Positions 45,444 through 56,942 of a stretch of DNA of 64,000 nt are shown here, one piece after another. Numbering within the stretch: the first letter of the stretch is position 1; every line of letters starts with the position of its first letter. The notes below the pieces were generated by a model, which did no database searches, had not been told where the DNA came from, and saw nothing but the letters and a program-made list of their open reading frames with translations. The stretch covers positions 744,001-808,000 of the forward strand of contig LSRY02000016.1 of NCBI GenBank assembly GCA_001643675.2, given 5' to 3'. The translations under genes were made by a program, and so were the position numbers. Source of the stretch: Monocercomonoides exilis. Taxonomy: Eukaryota; Preaxostyla; Oxymonadida; Polymastigidae.

Positions 45444-48218
45444 TCATCTTTCTCCAAAGCCAGTTAAGCCTAATTCGACTGCTTTCATCAACTTTTCGGC
45501 TAATTCATCTTGCGATGCATACACAGGCAAATCAAGTTGATTGAAACAGGTATGTGCGGATGGTAAATGATCTGGTGATTGCGGTATTTTATTGATGGTA
45601 AATCGTCGAGGCCCGCTACTTCCAACAAGATTTGAAAAACCTAAAAAAAAAATGAACACAAACAAATAGTAAGCAAATTAATAAAGTCGAATAACATTTC
45701 ATCAAAAGCAACTTTCCAACTTGTTCAATTATTTAAAATGCATTTTACAACTTTAATTATCAAAACATTCACTCACTCACTGGCTTTTCTTTTTCTTTCA
45801 TTCCAGACAAAAGGAAAGAAATCAATCGATTTTATTTCTCAAACCTCCTTGGGGAACTTTTGTTGTTCCAGTAACAAATTGGAAAACGCTTGTTCTCTGC
45901 TCGTTGTCCATTGCCTCCAGTATGCGCCAGAACCACACAATCATCGGTGTCTGCTCCGTGTAGTTCACATACATCGTATTTTTCTTCCAGTCATTAACAT
46001 CAATCTCCACGCTACCACACAACAGCTTTTCCATTTCTTCCATCGAGAAGTCCTTCACAAGCGCCTGTGGAATGATTTCATTGAAGCCAAAGCGCAGCAT
46101 CTCCAGCTGTGGTGCCACTCGTCCTTCCACAAGATGCAGCGCTTTCAGTTGCACAAAAGCATTCTTGTTCTCTTCAGTCACATCGATTGAAGAACCATCT
46201 TTAACCAGATCCACCTCTTTGATTTCGCCAAATGTCATTGACGTCTCGCTGAATGTGAGACACAGGTCTTCGATGCTTGTTCCATCAGTTTCCAATATCC
46301 CATTCAGCGACTGGTACTGTTCAGGATCAACAAGCTGCAGATCTTCATAGCAAGGAGGCTTTCCTTGCAGAGCTTTGTACACAATCGGAGAAAAATATGC
46401 ACTCATCAGAAATCGATCGAACAGAGCTTTTCCCATAACACGCCCCACAAATCTGAAGTATTCCAGATGTAATGGATTGACACCAGACGCAGGATTGATC
46501 TCAAACACTCCTGGATTTCCTTCCATTGGACGGAATAGCCCATATTCTGGCTTCACAAGCTCCACAGAAATGAGCTGGAACCATTCTCTGGTCAGTCCAC
46601 CATAATCCAACCCAGATTCTCCGTAATAAGTCACATTCAACCTCAGCTTCAGTCGATTCTTGTCTGCTCGCATAACATCTCTAAAGGAGTCCTGCAGCAA
46701 CCTGTCGCGCCTCAGGGTAATTTTCAGCCGGGGCTTATCGCGCCACACTTCCGGCTCCGGCTGGTGCATACCTGCCAATTGCTTCCACAGCGTCGTTGTT
46801 CGGAGTGTAAACTCTGTGCGCTTTCTCCGCTGCTTCCACTGAGCAAATAGCTTTTGGTGTATACCGCAGCCCATTGTAGCCACTGAAGCGTAACTCATCC
46901 CAGAACCAGAACCTCGCGTGAAGTGCATGGCCGCAGCAGACGCTTCATATGACATAAGACAGCAGCGTATGCATTGATGCCTCTCGCATCCAGGTGCAGC
47001 ATTATTAGTGCAGCGAAGGTTTCTGCATAGAGACGAAGACAGACGATTAAGAACGTCTGGCAAAGTCGGGAGGCAAGATGGAATGGATGCTACATACTCT
47101 TTCATCAGAAACTCGGCAATTCGAGAAGGCGTTTGTGTATTTGAAGAAAGAGATGAAGTGTTATTGCATTTGACATGTTGTGATGAAGAAGAGGCTTCTG
47201 ATTGTGAAGGAAAAATGAAATGATCGGGCGAAATGAATACAGGTGAAAGTGTTGAATGATCATCAGCTAATTCGAATGGTCTTTCCACAGTTACAATATC
47301 CACAGAATCCAACAATGATGGCTCTCCAACAAACGAAAACATCTTTCTTTGTTCAATCCTCAACTCTCGAAGGTACAGAAAATATCTTGGATCAATCCAT
47401 GATGTGCGCTTTTCGAATGTGTCAACATAAAAGAGTGCATTCTTCTCGACATTTTTGCAGATTTTAAATCTCGAAGGAAGTGGATGATCTCTGCGATATT
47501 TAATGAAATTTTGAAAATGTTCCAAAAACAATGCAGGCTCTCCATCATACAACCTCTGAAGTGCTGGACACAAACGATAGTTTTCATGTATTGAGAATTT
47601 TTTGAGTTGAAGATCAGAAAAGCTGGCTGGAAGATCATAGAGAGAGTTATGATCACAAAAAAAAGAGTGAAGAGTTTTCAATTTTCCAATATTTTCTGGT
47701 AGAATCTCCAATTGATTGAAGCTGACATCAAGGTATTCCAGATTAGGTAAATTGCACAGCTCAGAATTCAAAGAATGCAATTTATTATGCGCCAAACACA
47801 AACTGCATTTAATCACAAAAAATTCCAAACATCATAAAATATAAAGCAATAATAAAAAAATATACAGAAGAAGGCACATAAAATACCATTTTAAGTTGCG
47901 AAAATTTCCAATCTCAGACGGTAAAGATGAAACAAGATTATGAGTCAGTATGAGAGAAGTAAGGTAAGAAAGATTTTCAAGTCCCGGCGGAATTGATGTT
48001 ATAATATTTCCAGAAAAGTCTAACGTCATTATATTGAAGCTTGGAATGTAATCAGCTGGAATCTGCTTCAATCCTGATTTCACCCACACAACTGCCTCTG
48101 ATGATGTATACAAGTTCTCATTTGAAGCAGATTGCTCTGCTCCCTATGTTTTATGGAATTATTAAAATAAAAACAATCAAAACTTTTTCTTTATGAAGAA
48201 ACAATAATCTCAAACCAT
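45444..48218 (-). CDS. Leucine-rich repeat / WW-like / HECT E3 ubiquitin ligase
   Basis: Exons 48216-48218, 47887-48143, 45845-47802 and 45444-45640 give 804 residues. Residues about 20-170 are leucine-rich repeats (LTSLILTHNLVSSLPSEIGN, LEYLDVSFNQLEILPENIGK). FYVDTFEKRTSWIDPR at about 215-230 is the second half of a WW domain. The HECT domain covers about 446-804: YGESGLDYGGLTREWF, FRFVGRVMGKALFDR, the N-lobe and C-lobe joined by FVTGTTKVPQGGFSNL across the last intron, and the catalytic Cys 771 in LPSAHTCFNQLDLP, with the usual tail GFGER at the end. HECT ligases carry ubiquitin on this Cys before giving it to the substrate. An in-frame TAA lies six codons before the ATG. The start codon stands alone next to a splice donor, so the first residues are MGAEQS. 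The gene is head-to-tail with ZNHIT2. Confidence 0.9.
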
Positions 48219-48327
48219 TTCGGTTTCAAAAAATTATGTTGGGCTCCAAAAATCAAAATTTTCAATTCTTCGTTCAAAAAACAGTCCAGTTATCCACAAA
48301 TATTTTTATTTCGCACCATGCAAATTG

Positions 48328-48391
<64 letters not shown>
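48328..48391. repeat. 64-bp poly-A tract between HECT and ZNHIT2 genes
   Basis: Uninterrupted A run (T on the coding strand of both neighbours), in the 225-bp gap between the ZNHIT2 stop and the HECT start. It may be a promoter or terminator element, or simply slippage; its exact length may suffer from sequencing error. Confidence 0.95.
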
Positions 48392-48396
<5 letters not shown>

Positions 48397-48443
48397 TTTT
48401 ACAATGATTATTATTGTACAAAAAATGAAAATAAAACGAAATA

Positions 48444-50262
48444 TCAAATTGATAAATCTATCATATCAGATGAAATTACTGAATGAAGAGCAGATTGCAT
48501 ATTGTGAAAAGTAGTTGATCCTTCGTCTCCTTTTAAATCAGGCTTTGCTTTGAAAAGAGTATCCTTTGCCCAAAAACAAAAGAAATAGATCTTTCTTTCT
48601 GCAAACTGGAGCTGAGAAAGAGATAATTTTCCATAAGAAGAAAAAATATATTTGGAACTTTTCTCCTTTTTTGAGCGTGATGATATTGAAATCTGAAGTT
48701 GAAGACTTTTACAAAATAGAGAATGAAGCAAAAGAAGAGACAAAAGAACATTAGATGGCGACTCTGCCAACAGAAGCAAATCATCGAGACACTTTTTCAC
48801 GAATTGAGGAGAAGAAAGCGACGGAAGTGGAAAATCTTTTGCACTTTCGTTTGTTTTGCGCTCATCTTCAGTGAATTTCTCAAATGAATTCATTGAAGTT
48901 GACTCGCCATGTGAAGAACTTAAAGATGGACGAAGAATTCTTTCAATTGATGTTGATAAGGCATCCAGTACAGTTGACGGAAATGGAAGCTCTGTTGACT
49001 CAGCTGATGAGACAACAATTGGAGTATCTTTGCTCTTACTGATTAAAGAAGAAGACGACTGATGAGAATGACTTTGAGAAGATTTAGCTTTTTTTGGCTT
49101 ATGAAGCACTGAAGATAGAGAAACAGCAATACAGCATGATTCCAACTCCATGGCTGTCTGCTCGTCATCGCATTGTTTTTCAGCCGTTTCTTCTTTCTTT
49201 TCAGCTTGTTCGTGAATTTCCCCCTTTCCGTCAGCATCTTCATCTTCGGAATATATTTCTTCTGATTTTTCCAATTTAAACAGCTCCCCGTTCCATAAGC
49301 GAGAAATGTAGCAGAAAAGAAACAGAATTTCAGTGCAATGAACATACAGTTTCGAATGATAAGATGGAATTGCTTGTGCAGGGAATCCTGTTGAATGATA
49401 TTTAAGTAACGGAGTGGTGAGAGAAGGAGCACATCGAAAGGCCGGATGAATAAATTGATAAAATAAACAGTCTGGTGATTCAGCCTTTCTCTGGCGCAGT
49501 TCTTCTATCCATGCAAGTTTCTATATTTATGGAAATGAATTCCATTTTTTTTTAAAATCAAAATGATATAAATAAACATATAGAATGATAAAGGGGTTTT
49601 AAAAAATAGAATAGATATAACTTTAAAAATTATTTTCAAAAAAATCTTTAAAAAAATTTCGCAAACGTGGTCCCACCATGGGTTATATGGAGGAATAAGT
49701 TTATCCAATTTTCCCGATATAAGATCGTTTTCAAATTGTGCTCTCTGTATAATACATAAACATGAATAAAACATAATGTTTACGATTTGAACCAAACAAT
49801 TTGCGCATCATTCATCAGTTCATCAACAGTTTTTCCAGAAAATAAGTCTGAATCTTCGTCAAATTGCTTTTCACCTTGATCCTCAAAAGAACGAAGTAAC
49901 CTTAAAAATTATATATAGGATTGAGAGACATAGTAATTATACATACTCTACAGTTTTACTTTTCACTTCTTCATCTGCAACTTGTGAATGAAGTTGATCT
50001 TCAATTTGCGTCCGATAAAAATTTTCGCAACAATAATTACTGTGATTCTATAAAATAAAAAGCAGTTATATCGATGAGATATGACGAAATATCTTTAGCA
50101 AAACTTTGTAGCAATTCACCGAACAATATTGCAAATGACATCTTGGACAAGTATATTTAGCTTCTTGCTGATGACATCTAAGCGGACATTTTTTAGAAAA
50201 AATCTTTTTTATTTTTAACTCGTAATAAACCCTGAAACATACACTCTACATTGAGAAATCAT
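48444..50262 (-). CDS. ZNHIT2-like HIT zinc-finger protein (six exons)
   Basis: Exons 50243-50262, 50105-50177, 49947-50047, 49798-49900, 49667-49744 and 48444-49505 give 478 residues; introns are 45-161 nt, the first beginning gtatgt. The spliced N-terminus is MISQCRVCHQQEAKYTCPRC followed by HLQYCSVNCYKNHSNYC, a complete HIT finger (C-x2-C, C-x2-C, C-x3-C, H-x3-C). After it ENFYRTQ and IPPYNPWWDH match the ENFYRDQ and LPPWxPWW motifs of human ZNHIT2 (403 aa). ZNHIT2 links the R2TP/RUVBL AAA-ATPases to U5 snRNP assembly. The C-terminal half is charged and Ser-rich (KSEEIYSEDEDADGKGE, SQSHSHQSSSS) and ends with amphipathic segments (FVKKCLDDLLLLAESPSNVL). The gene is divergent from the PfkB kinase gene, starts 151 bp apart. 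Confidence 0.85.
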
Positions 50263-50413
50263 CAATTTTAAATCGGTGCATTAACCATTAAATAATATTT
50301 AGTGATTATTGATCTTGATGATCAATATTTTTTGGATTCTTGCTCTTTATTTCATTCACTTTCACTCAAATACCTTTTTAATACATTTTATTTTCTAAAT
50401 TGAATTTTTGTCA
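50263..50413. promoter_or_regulatory. Shared 151-bp intergenic region of two divergent genes
   Basis: It separates the start codons of ZNHIT2 (minus) and the PfkB kinase (plus). It is AT-rich and holds a TGATTATTGATCTTGATGATCA stretch of repeated TGAT motifs around 50301-50325 (ends not delimited). Both promoters must lie here or inside the genes. No known core motif is recognised. Confidence 0.4.
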
Positions 50414-53400
50414 ATGGCTTCACGTGGATATCGGCGTTATTTTGTGTTAATTTCTGCTTATATAGCTCTTGGATTTTTGTTGCTTTTAAGAGTGTATTTC
50501 ACAAGTAAAAATGCAGTCATACCACCTCACATTATTGTATTTGGAGGTGCTCCTTTTAATTTTTTGAATATCGATGACAATTTCTAAATTCCATTTTTAC
50601 AACAGGAGCTGCAATGGACATATTCGGGCGCTCTCCTACAGAATATAAAAGCGGTGGATTTTCGAGTGGAACAGTAGAGGCTCATGTAGGTTTGCTGCAA
50701 TGCAATTTGATACAATAAAAACTCGATAATTTAATGATCTATTGAATATTTTGCAATTATTCTTTCAAGGTGGTGTTGGACGAAACATCGCTGAAATGGT
50801 TATGCTATTAGCTAAAGAAATGCTTCCCCCATCAAAAATGCCAAAAATTTCGCTCGTTACACCATTGGCCGATGATTATACCGGAGCTGCAATTATGAAG
50901 CATAATAAGAAATTAGGTTTGTAATCTGTACTTTTTTACCGAATTTTTAATGCAGCTTGTTGTTATGTTTGCTCTATGACATAAAAAAGGCATTGATATG
51001 TCGCACATCATGTCAGTTCCAGGATATCCTACGCCAACTTGCATGGTGTTTTCAGATTCGGCTGGTGAGATATCGCAGGGCGTATGCGATTTTCGAATCC
51101 TGCGCGAAGGCTTGAAGCCATCTCACTTCAAAACAGCATTTCTTCAAAATGACACACATCAAAATTCAAATCCATCAACACTTCAGAAAGTGAAAAAGCA
51201 TATTGCTGACAGTAATGTTACAGCATTTTTGCATCGCTCTGGAACGCCTCCATATGTTCCTGAATCTGTTGCTGCCTCTCTCTCACCTCCCATGCTTTCT
51301 CTGCTCCTTTCTGCGTCGCTTATTGTTCTCGACAACAATCTGTCCCCCGAAACCACAGTATTTATTGCTCAAGTGTGCTTTTAATTCCATTATCTTCCAT
51401 TTGCGATTTCATACATATACTGCAATACGTTATCAATTAACGCTCTTTATTTATTTGGTTTTTCAATTGATCATATTCTCTTATGCCACGTTTCCACAAA
51501 AGACTGCAAAGGCTTTGAAGATCCCGCTTTTCATGGTTCCTTCGACTTATGAAGGATTTGAGAAGACCCGAGAAGCAGTTCATTATGCTACCGTTGTTCA
51601 TCTTAACCGATTTGAGCTTAATGTGTTTACTCATCCAAATGTGTGGTTGATGATTTCTTTTTTCCAAATTCATCGTTGATTGCGCTGTTGAGAAAAAGAA
51701 GAAAAGGAAAGAAACTTTTGCGAAAAGATTTTTGAATAATTTACTATGTTCTTTTATTTTTTATTCGATTTATTAAAAGTTATGCCTTTTTTTTGCCAAA
51801 ATAATTATTTTTATTGTTTGAAATCAACTTTTTTATGTTGTGGTACTTTTTTAGGATCCAATTCCACCTCCTTCTTATTACAGCAATCGCGGCCTGAATA
51901 GAACTGAGGTGTATCTTAACAGCATTGTGCTGCTTGACCAAGGAGTTGAGCTAGTTGTCACAACAGCAGACAAAAATGGAATATGCTATTGCACAAAGGA
52001 AAGAGTGTGCTTCTTTTTTTATTTGTAAAAAATGATGAAGTGGTGCATTTACTGTTTAAATGAACATATTTTCATTTATCTTTAAAAACGATAAATATCT
52101 GAAATAAATTACTTTTATCAATAATAATAATAACCAAAAAACATTAGCACTCCACGCCTCATCCAATTGGCATTGCAGCTCCTGCAACACATACTGCCAC
52201 ACTGCCACACCAAGAACGAGTTGCAAATGTGCATGCCACAGCGACAATTGGCCATGCAGCAAGTGGCGAAGGCGCAACCAAACATTCAGAAGAAGACATT
52301 TCAAGTGTGAATCTCATTGAAAACAGAGGAGAGGAGATTGTGGAGCGAATTGCCATCATTGACGAGGTGAAAAGAGACAGCCCGATTGGAAGCGTGGTTG
52401 ATGCACTTGCACCACAGGAGGTGACAATAACACAGTCATCAACATCATCTTACTCCCCAGCAACTGGAAAATCTTCCACAACAACACAAGTATCAGCTGC
52501 AACAACAGCAGATTCACAATCTGCTTCCACTTCTTCTGAGCAGAAACCTGAAGAGGCAACGAGTCTTTCTCCTGCTTCTCTTCCATCTGGATATATTTTC
52601 ATGTGCGAGCCAGCGATTCCTGCGCGTGTGAAGAGTGTTGTGGGCGCAGGCGATACGGCAGCCTCGACACTGATTGTGCAGCTGCTCAAAGAAGGATTTG
52701 TGACGAAGAGGAATGTTAGGCAGTTGAGCGCTGCAGATTCAGCACAGAAACAGAGGAAAGACAAGAAGGCGCTTTCTCCATGGAGCAAAGATGGAGTGAA
52801 TAGTGTTGGACGCAGAAGCAATAGAAATAAGAAGATTGTAGATGAGATGGAGTCGAAAGAAGCTTTTATTTCATCATCCTCATCGACTTCTTCTTTACCA
52901 CCTCCTCAGAAGAAGATCATTGAGGCCGATGCAAACACCCACTATTCAGAAAGTTCAGACAATGAAAGCGACACTTCATTTGATGAAAAGACGGAAGATA
53001 ACGAAGGCCACATCCAATCTGAGCAGCGGAAGGATGCTTCCAAGAAGAAGAAGAGAAGCCACGCACATCCTGTGCAGCACAAGGCAGACGGCTCGACTTC
53101 GAGTGTCCATCCTATTCAGCGTGTGATGAATGCCATCTCACCATCTACACAGTCGTCACGCAGGCAGCGTTCGCTGCACGGGAAGAAAGAGATGCAGCGG
53201 AGGGAGAAAAGCCGAAAGGCAGTGAAAGACGGAATATCGAGTGCTGTGAAAGGAGTGAAAGACTGGATAGAGAAAGGGAACGGTGAAAGCAGCTTGCTCG
53301 ATGGCGAGAAAAAGGAAGGAGCAAACGCTGAAGGCAGACCGTTGAATTTGAACGAGATGGACATGATGGAATTAGCAGCACAAAGGAATCTGAAGTTTAA

Positions 53401-54526
53401 GACGGAGGAAGAGAAAAATGAAGAAAGCAAAGACAAAATTGATATGGACGCAAGTGCAAATGCAAATGATGACGAGAAAGAGGCAGAACACAAGAAAAGA
53501 GAAGAAGAAATCCAGGCAGAGAAAGGTGGCGAGAAAGGAAAGGAAGATGAGGAAGATGAGGAAGATGAGGAGGAAGAAATGAACGAAGATTCAATTGAAA
53601 AAAGCAACAATCAGAACGAACAGGAACAACAAAATGACAATTCTGATGAATCAAACGAAGGCAAAGGAATGCAAACGAGTTCAGACAGCGATGCACAAGA
53701 AGAAGAATGTGATTTGACATTGAATAAATCCGAAAAAGATGCTATTTCAACGGAAGGAGAAGGACAAAAAGCTTCTTCTGAAAACGAGGACTCTTCAAAG
53801 AATGTCGAACCTACAACTGAAGAAGCACAACAGAATCTGCAAGAGGATTCAGACAAAACGCAAACAGAACGAGAAGAAGCAGAGAAGCAAGAGCAAGAGC
53901 AAGAGCAAGAACGTGAAGCTGAAAGTGACGCAGGGTCAGCTTCGAGTGACGTTCAGCCACCAGAAGAAGTTTTGGCAGACATGTCACTTTTGTCTCCAGC
54001 ATTCCATTCGCTTTCGCCGATTGAGCGGCGTAGGAGTCTGCAGCGTATGTTGCAGTGGGAGCTGGCTGCAGCGAAGCTGACGGTGGAAGGGCGCAATCCG
54101 GAAGAAGGCACGTGGCTGAAGAAGGAGATGCTGGAGAGAGAGTGGGAGAGCGCGTTTGGAAGCGAAGTGCATGAGAAAAAGGAGAATGAAGAGAGTAAAG
54201 AGAGTAAAGAGGGAAATGAGAACAAAGACAACAAAGAGAACGAAGAAACAGCTGAGAAAAGCGAGAAAGATGAAGAGACGGAAGGAAAGGATGATACAAA
54301 GGAGACAAAAGAAGAACGAGAAGAGCCAAAGAATGAAGATTCAACCGAAACAGAACAAAAAAGTGATGAAACAGACAGAGATTTGACTGTTGATAGCACT
54401 TCCTCAAAAAACACGTCAGATGAGATGGAACAAAAAGAAAATTCAGACGTTGCCCAAAATGAACAGAAAGAGGTGGAAGAAAACTCTGAACAAAAAGAAA
54501 CAGAAGTTGGAAAGACAGAGCTTTAA
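50414..54526 (+). CDS. Membrane-anchored PfkB-family kinase (pseudouridine-kinase-like) with long charged tail
   Basis: Exons 50414-50546, 50606-50689, 50770-50916, 50990-51372, 51503-51622, 51855-52004 and 52148-54526 join in phase to 1131 residues. Residues 9-27 form a hydrophobic helix (YFVLISAYIALGFLLLL), suggesting an N-terminal anchor. The ribokinase/PfkB fold starts right behind it: HIIVFGGAAMDIFGRS, then the first signature HVGGVGRNIAEM with the GG hinge, PLADDYTGAAIMKHNKKLGI, PTPTCMVFSD. The second signature VKSVVGAGDTAAS holds the catalytic Asp (about 508). Between residues about 350 and 480 lies a Ser/Thr-rich insert not found in ordinary enzymes of about 310-360 residues. From about 560 to the end the protein is Glu/Lys/Ser-rich with EDEEDEEDEEEE and NEESKESKEGNENKDNKENE, probably disordered. 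Best matched to pseudouridine kinases by the GGVGRNIAE pattern, but substrate is inferred. It converges with the ArfGAP gene. Confidence 0.85.
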
Positions 54527-55180
54527 AAAGGCACTTTAAACATTTTATAATATTTTTTTTTATTCACTGTATAATAATATTATTATTTTAAACTTGTTCA
54601 AGCAGTCAGTTGTAATGTTTATTACTTTCGTTTTTATGATGTCATTCGTTGGAAATGTGGATGTTTTTTATCTTTTTTATTCAAAATGGAAGAATTTTTT
54701 TACCCCCAAAATTCTCCATTTGTTTTTCAAACCTTACACTGTGAACTTTTTTTTTCTTTATGCTTGTTGTGATGTCTATACTGACCTCGACATCTCTATC
54801 ATTGCTTACACTCTTATTATTCAATTAATTTCTTTCTTTCTCTTTTTTTTCACATTTTAATAACAATAACAATTTATTAATTTATTTAATAAATGAATTT
54901 TTATTACTGTTAATCGATAATAAATGATAAACTGTGTAGTGTATCTTTTTCGAATGGATCGAAAACGAATAAAAACAGCACTCAGAACTACAAAAAAAAT
55001 CAATTCAATAAACTACAACATTAAGAAAACCGCTGCCATTCGAAATACAGGTGTTTCTCTTCTCATGTACTCTTCTTTCCTTCCTTCTTTCCATCCTTCT
55101 CCCTCTTCCACCTTCACAAAACAGAAACAGATAAAACTATGAAAGAATAGAATGACCAAATTACCAGAGCTTTGAAGAAG
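54527..55180. other. Spacer between two convergent genes
   Basis: Contains the 3' ends of the PfkB and ArfGAP transcripts. AT-rich, with short hydrophobic or basic frames that I do not regard as genes. Confidence 0.6.
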
Positions 55181-56790
55181 TTATGCAAATGGATTAAATC
55201 CTCCCGCACCACTTGGCTTTCCCAGATCTTTGAAAGGATCAACTGCCTGAGTGGTTGGAGCAGCGCCGTGGGCATACGGCGAAGGTGCAGCAGCTCCAGT
55301 CGATGAAGGTGCTCCCCACGGGTTAGCTGCTCCGCCAGCGCCAGCGCCAGCTCCTCCAGCACTCGCAGGATTGCCCCAAGGGTTAGCAGGGCCAGGCCCT
55401 CCTGCAGGTTGGGCAGCTCCCCACGGATTTGGTGCAGGAGCAGGATAACCTGCAGGTCCTGGAGTGGGCCCTCCCCATGGATTCGATGCTGCAGCGGGAG
55501 GAGCACCCCACGGGTTTGCGGCAGCTCCTGGGGCCTGTGCTTGTGGACCCCAAGGATTGCCTGGCTGAGGAGCCTGCGATGCAGCTGGTCCTCCCCACGG
55601 GTTGCTTGGTCCAGTTGGAGCTGGTGCCCCCCACGGATTGGCTGCACCTGCAGCAGGACCAGGAGCGCCCCACGGGTTTGCAGCGGGTGCAGGAGCAGGA
55701 GGAGCACCCCAAGGAGCAGCTTGGGCAGGTGGATAAGACGAAGGTGCACCCCATCCTCCTGGTCCTCCCATACCACCATATGGATTTTGTGGGTTTGAAG
55801 GGTACGGAGCGGGTGCCCCAAATCCTGGTTGCCCCATTGGTGCAGTAGATGCCCCAGGACCGCTGAAGAGTTTTAGGATGTCAGAACTATCAGTTTCTGT
55901 TTTTGTGGTTTCTTCAATCAGAGGAGGTGCCGAGGGTTGTGAATGATGTGTTGGTTGCGTAGGAGCTGAAGAAGATGGTGTTGAAGTTCCAAAAAATCCT
56001 TCATTGAATGCAGTCGGAGCTGAATTTTGCACTTGAGTTGTTTGTGTTGTGCTTGGAACAGACCCTGTAGCTTGTGCACCAAAGTTAAAAAAACTTGGGG
56101 CATCGTTAGATGCTGAAGGAGCCTGAGCAGTTGAAGCAGCTTTTTGAGTTGGTGGAGGAATTGATGGCGATTTTGGTGCTTTAATATCTGGAGTGCGAGA
56201 TGGTTTTGGTCCAGGTGAAGTTGTTGCTCTTGGTACTGGTGTTGGATCCTTTCTACCACTTCCTGACGGTTTTTGAGCGTCTAGCGGACGAAACCATCTT
56301 TTTTCGTTATATTTCAATTTCATGAACCTTTCAACTTTCGGGCGATCTTGTCCATCTGGTTTTTCAAAGGCAGATGGAGTCCATGTCGCCAGCCAGACCT
56401 TTGCTGCACCCTAAAGAATATTTCAACAAGTATTGAACTCTACCATCTTTAATCAAATATGTTATACCTCGTTTCCAATAGATCTAATTTTTTCAACTTC
56501 TTCATCAGTAAAGTCTCCCATTCCAATTCCTTTCACCTTTCGGTTTTGCGATCTATGTGTTCCAGCGCAATTTTGGCAAACAAAAGTTCCCAACTCCAAA
56601 CATATGTACATTGGCCTCTGCAATGATGCAATCATATTGAAGATAATAAAGAAAAATGAATTAAATGATTTTTAAGAACGAATGAAAAGACCTTCTCTGT
56701 GCAATCGAAGCACGTTCTATTTGCTTCAAGCTTCATAAGTTCTCTAACCGCCTTTTCATTTAATTCAGCTTGCTTTGCTTTTAGACTCAT
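55181..56790 (-). CDS. ArfGAP with NPWG repeats and DPF/NPF endocytic motifs
   Basis: Exons 56692-56790, 56468-56617 and 55181-56410 give 492 residues. Residues 27-60 form the ArfGAP zinc finger: CFDC, 16 residues, CQNC, then AGTHR with the arginine finger spaced as in active enzymes. The domain continues with GIGMGDFTDEEVEKIRSIGN and KVWLATWTPSAFEKP to about 130. It would stimulate GTP hydrolysis on Arf GTPases at Golgi or endosomal coats. The rest is Pro/Ala/Gln/Ser-rich. From about 300 on, NPWG returns about twelve times with GAPAP-like linkers, and the end has DPFKDLG and GGFNPFA at the very C-terminus. DPF binds clathrin adaptors and NPF binds EH domains; NPWG could be a related series of short linear motifs. 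SMAP/AGFG-like by layout. It precedes the 5.1-kb element by about 140 bp. Confidence 0.9.
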
Positions 56791-56942
56791 TGCAATCCCA
56801 CAGCAAACCAAAGTGATATGAAATTGTGAAAAATATAATTAGATCAATATGATCAAGAAAATATTTTAATAAATTTGAGAAATTATTGCTTTTATGTTTT
56901 CGTTTTATTTTTTTAAATTGAGCGTTTGAGCTAAAGATAAAT

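Noticed and set aside
47243-47656. Small frames on both strands inside the HECT gene
   Set aside because: Shadows of a conserved multi-domain gene.
53116-53610. Minus-strand Ser/Phe-rich frames opposite the PfkB tail
   Set aside because: Antisense of Glu/Lys codons, which gives Ser/Phe/Leu runs.
54594-54860. Hydrophobic plus-strand frame after the PfkB gene
   Set aside because: AT-rich spacer giving Phe/Tyr/Ile; no start context or conserved motif, and lies in the shared 3' region of convergent genes.
55251-55848. Plus-strand frames opposite the ArfGAP repeats
   Set aside because: Antisense of the NPWG repeat; no independent support.
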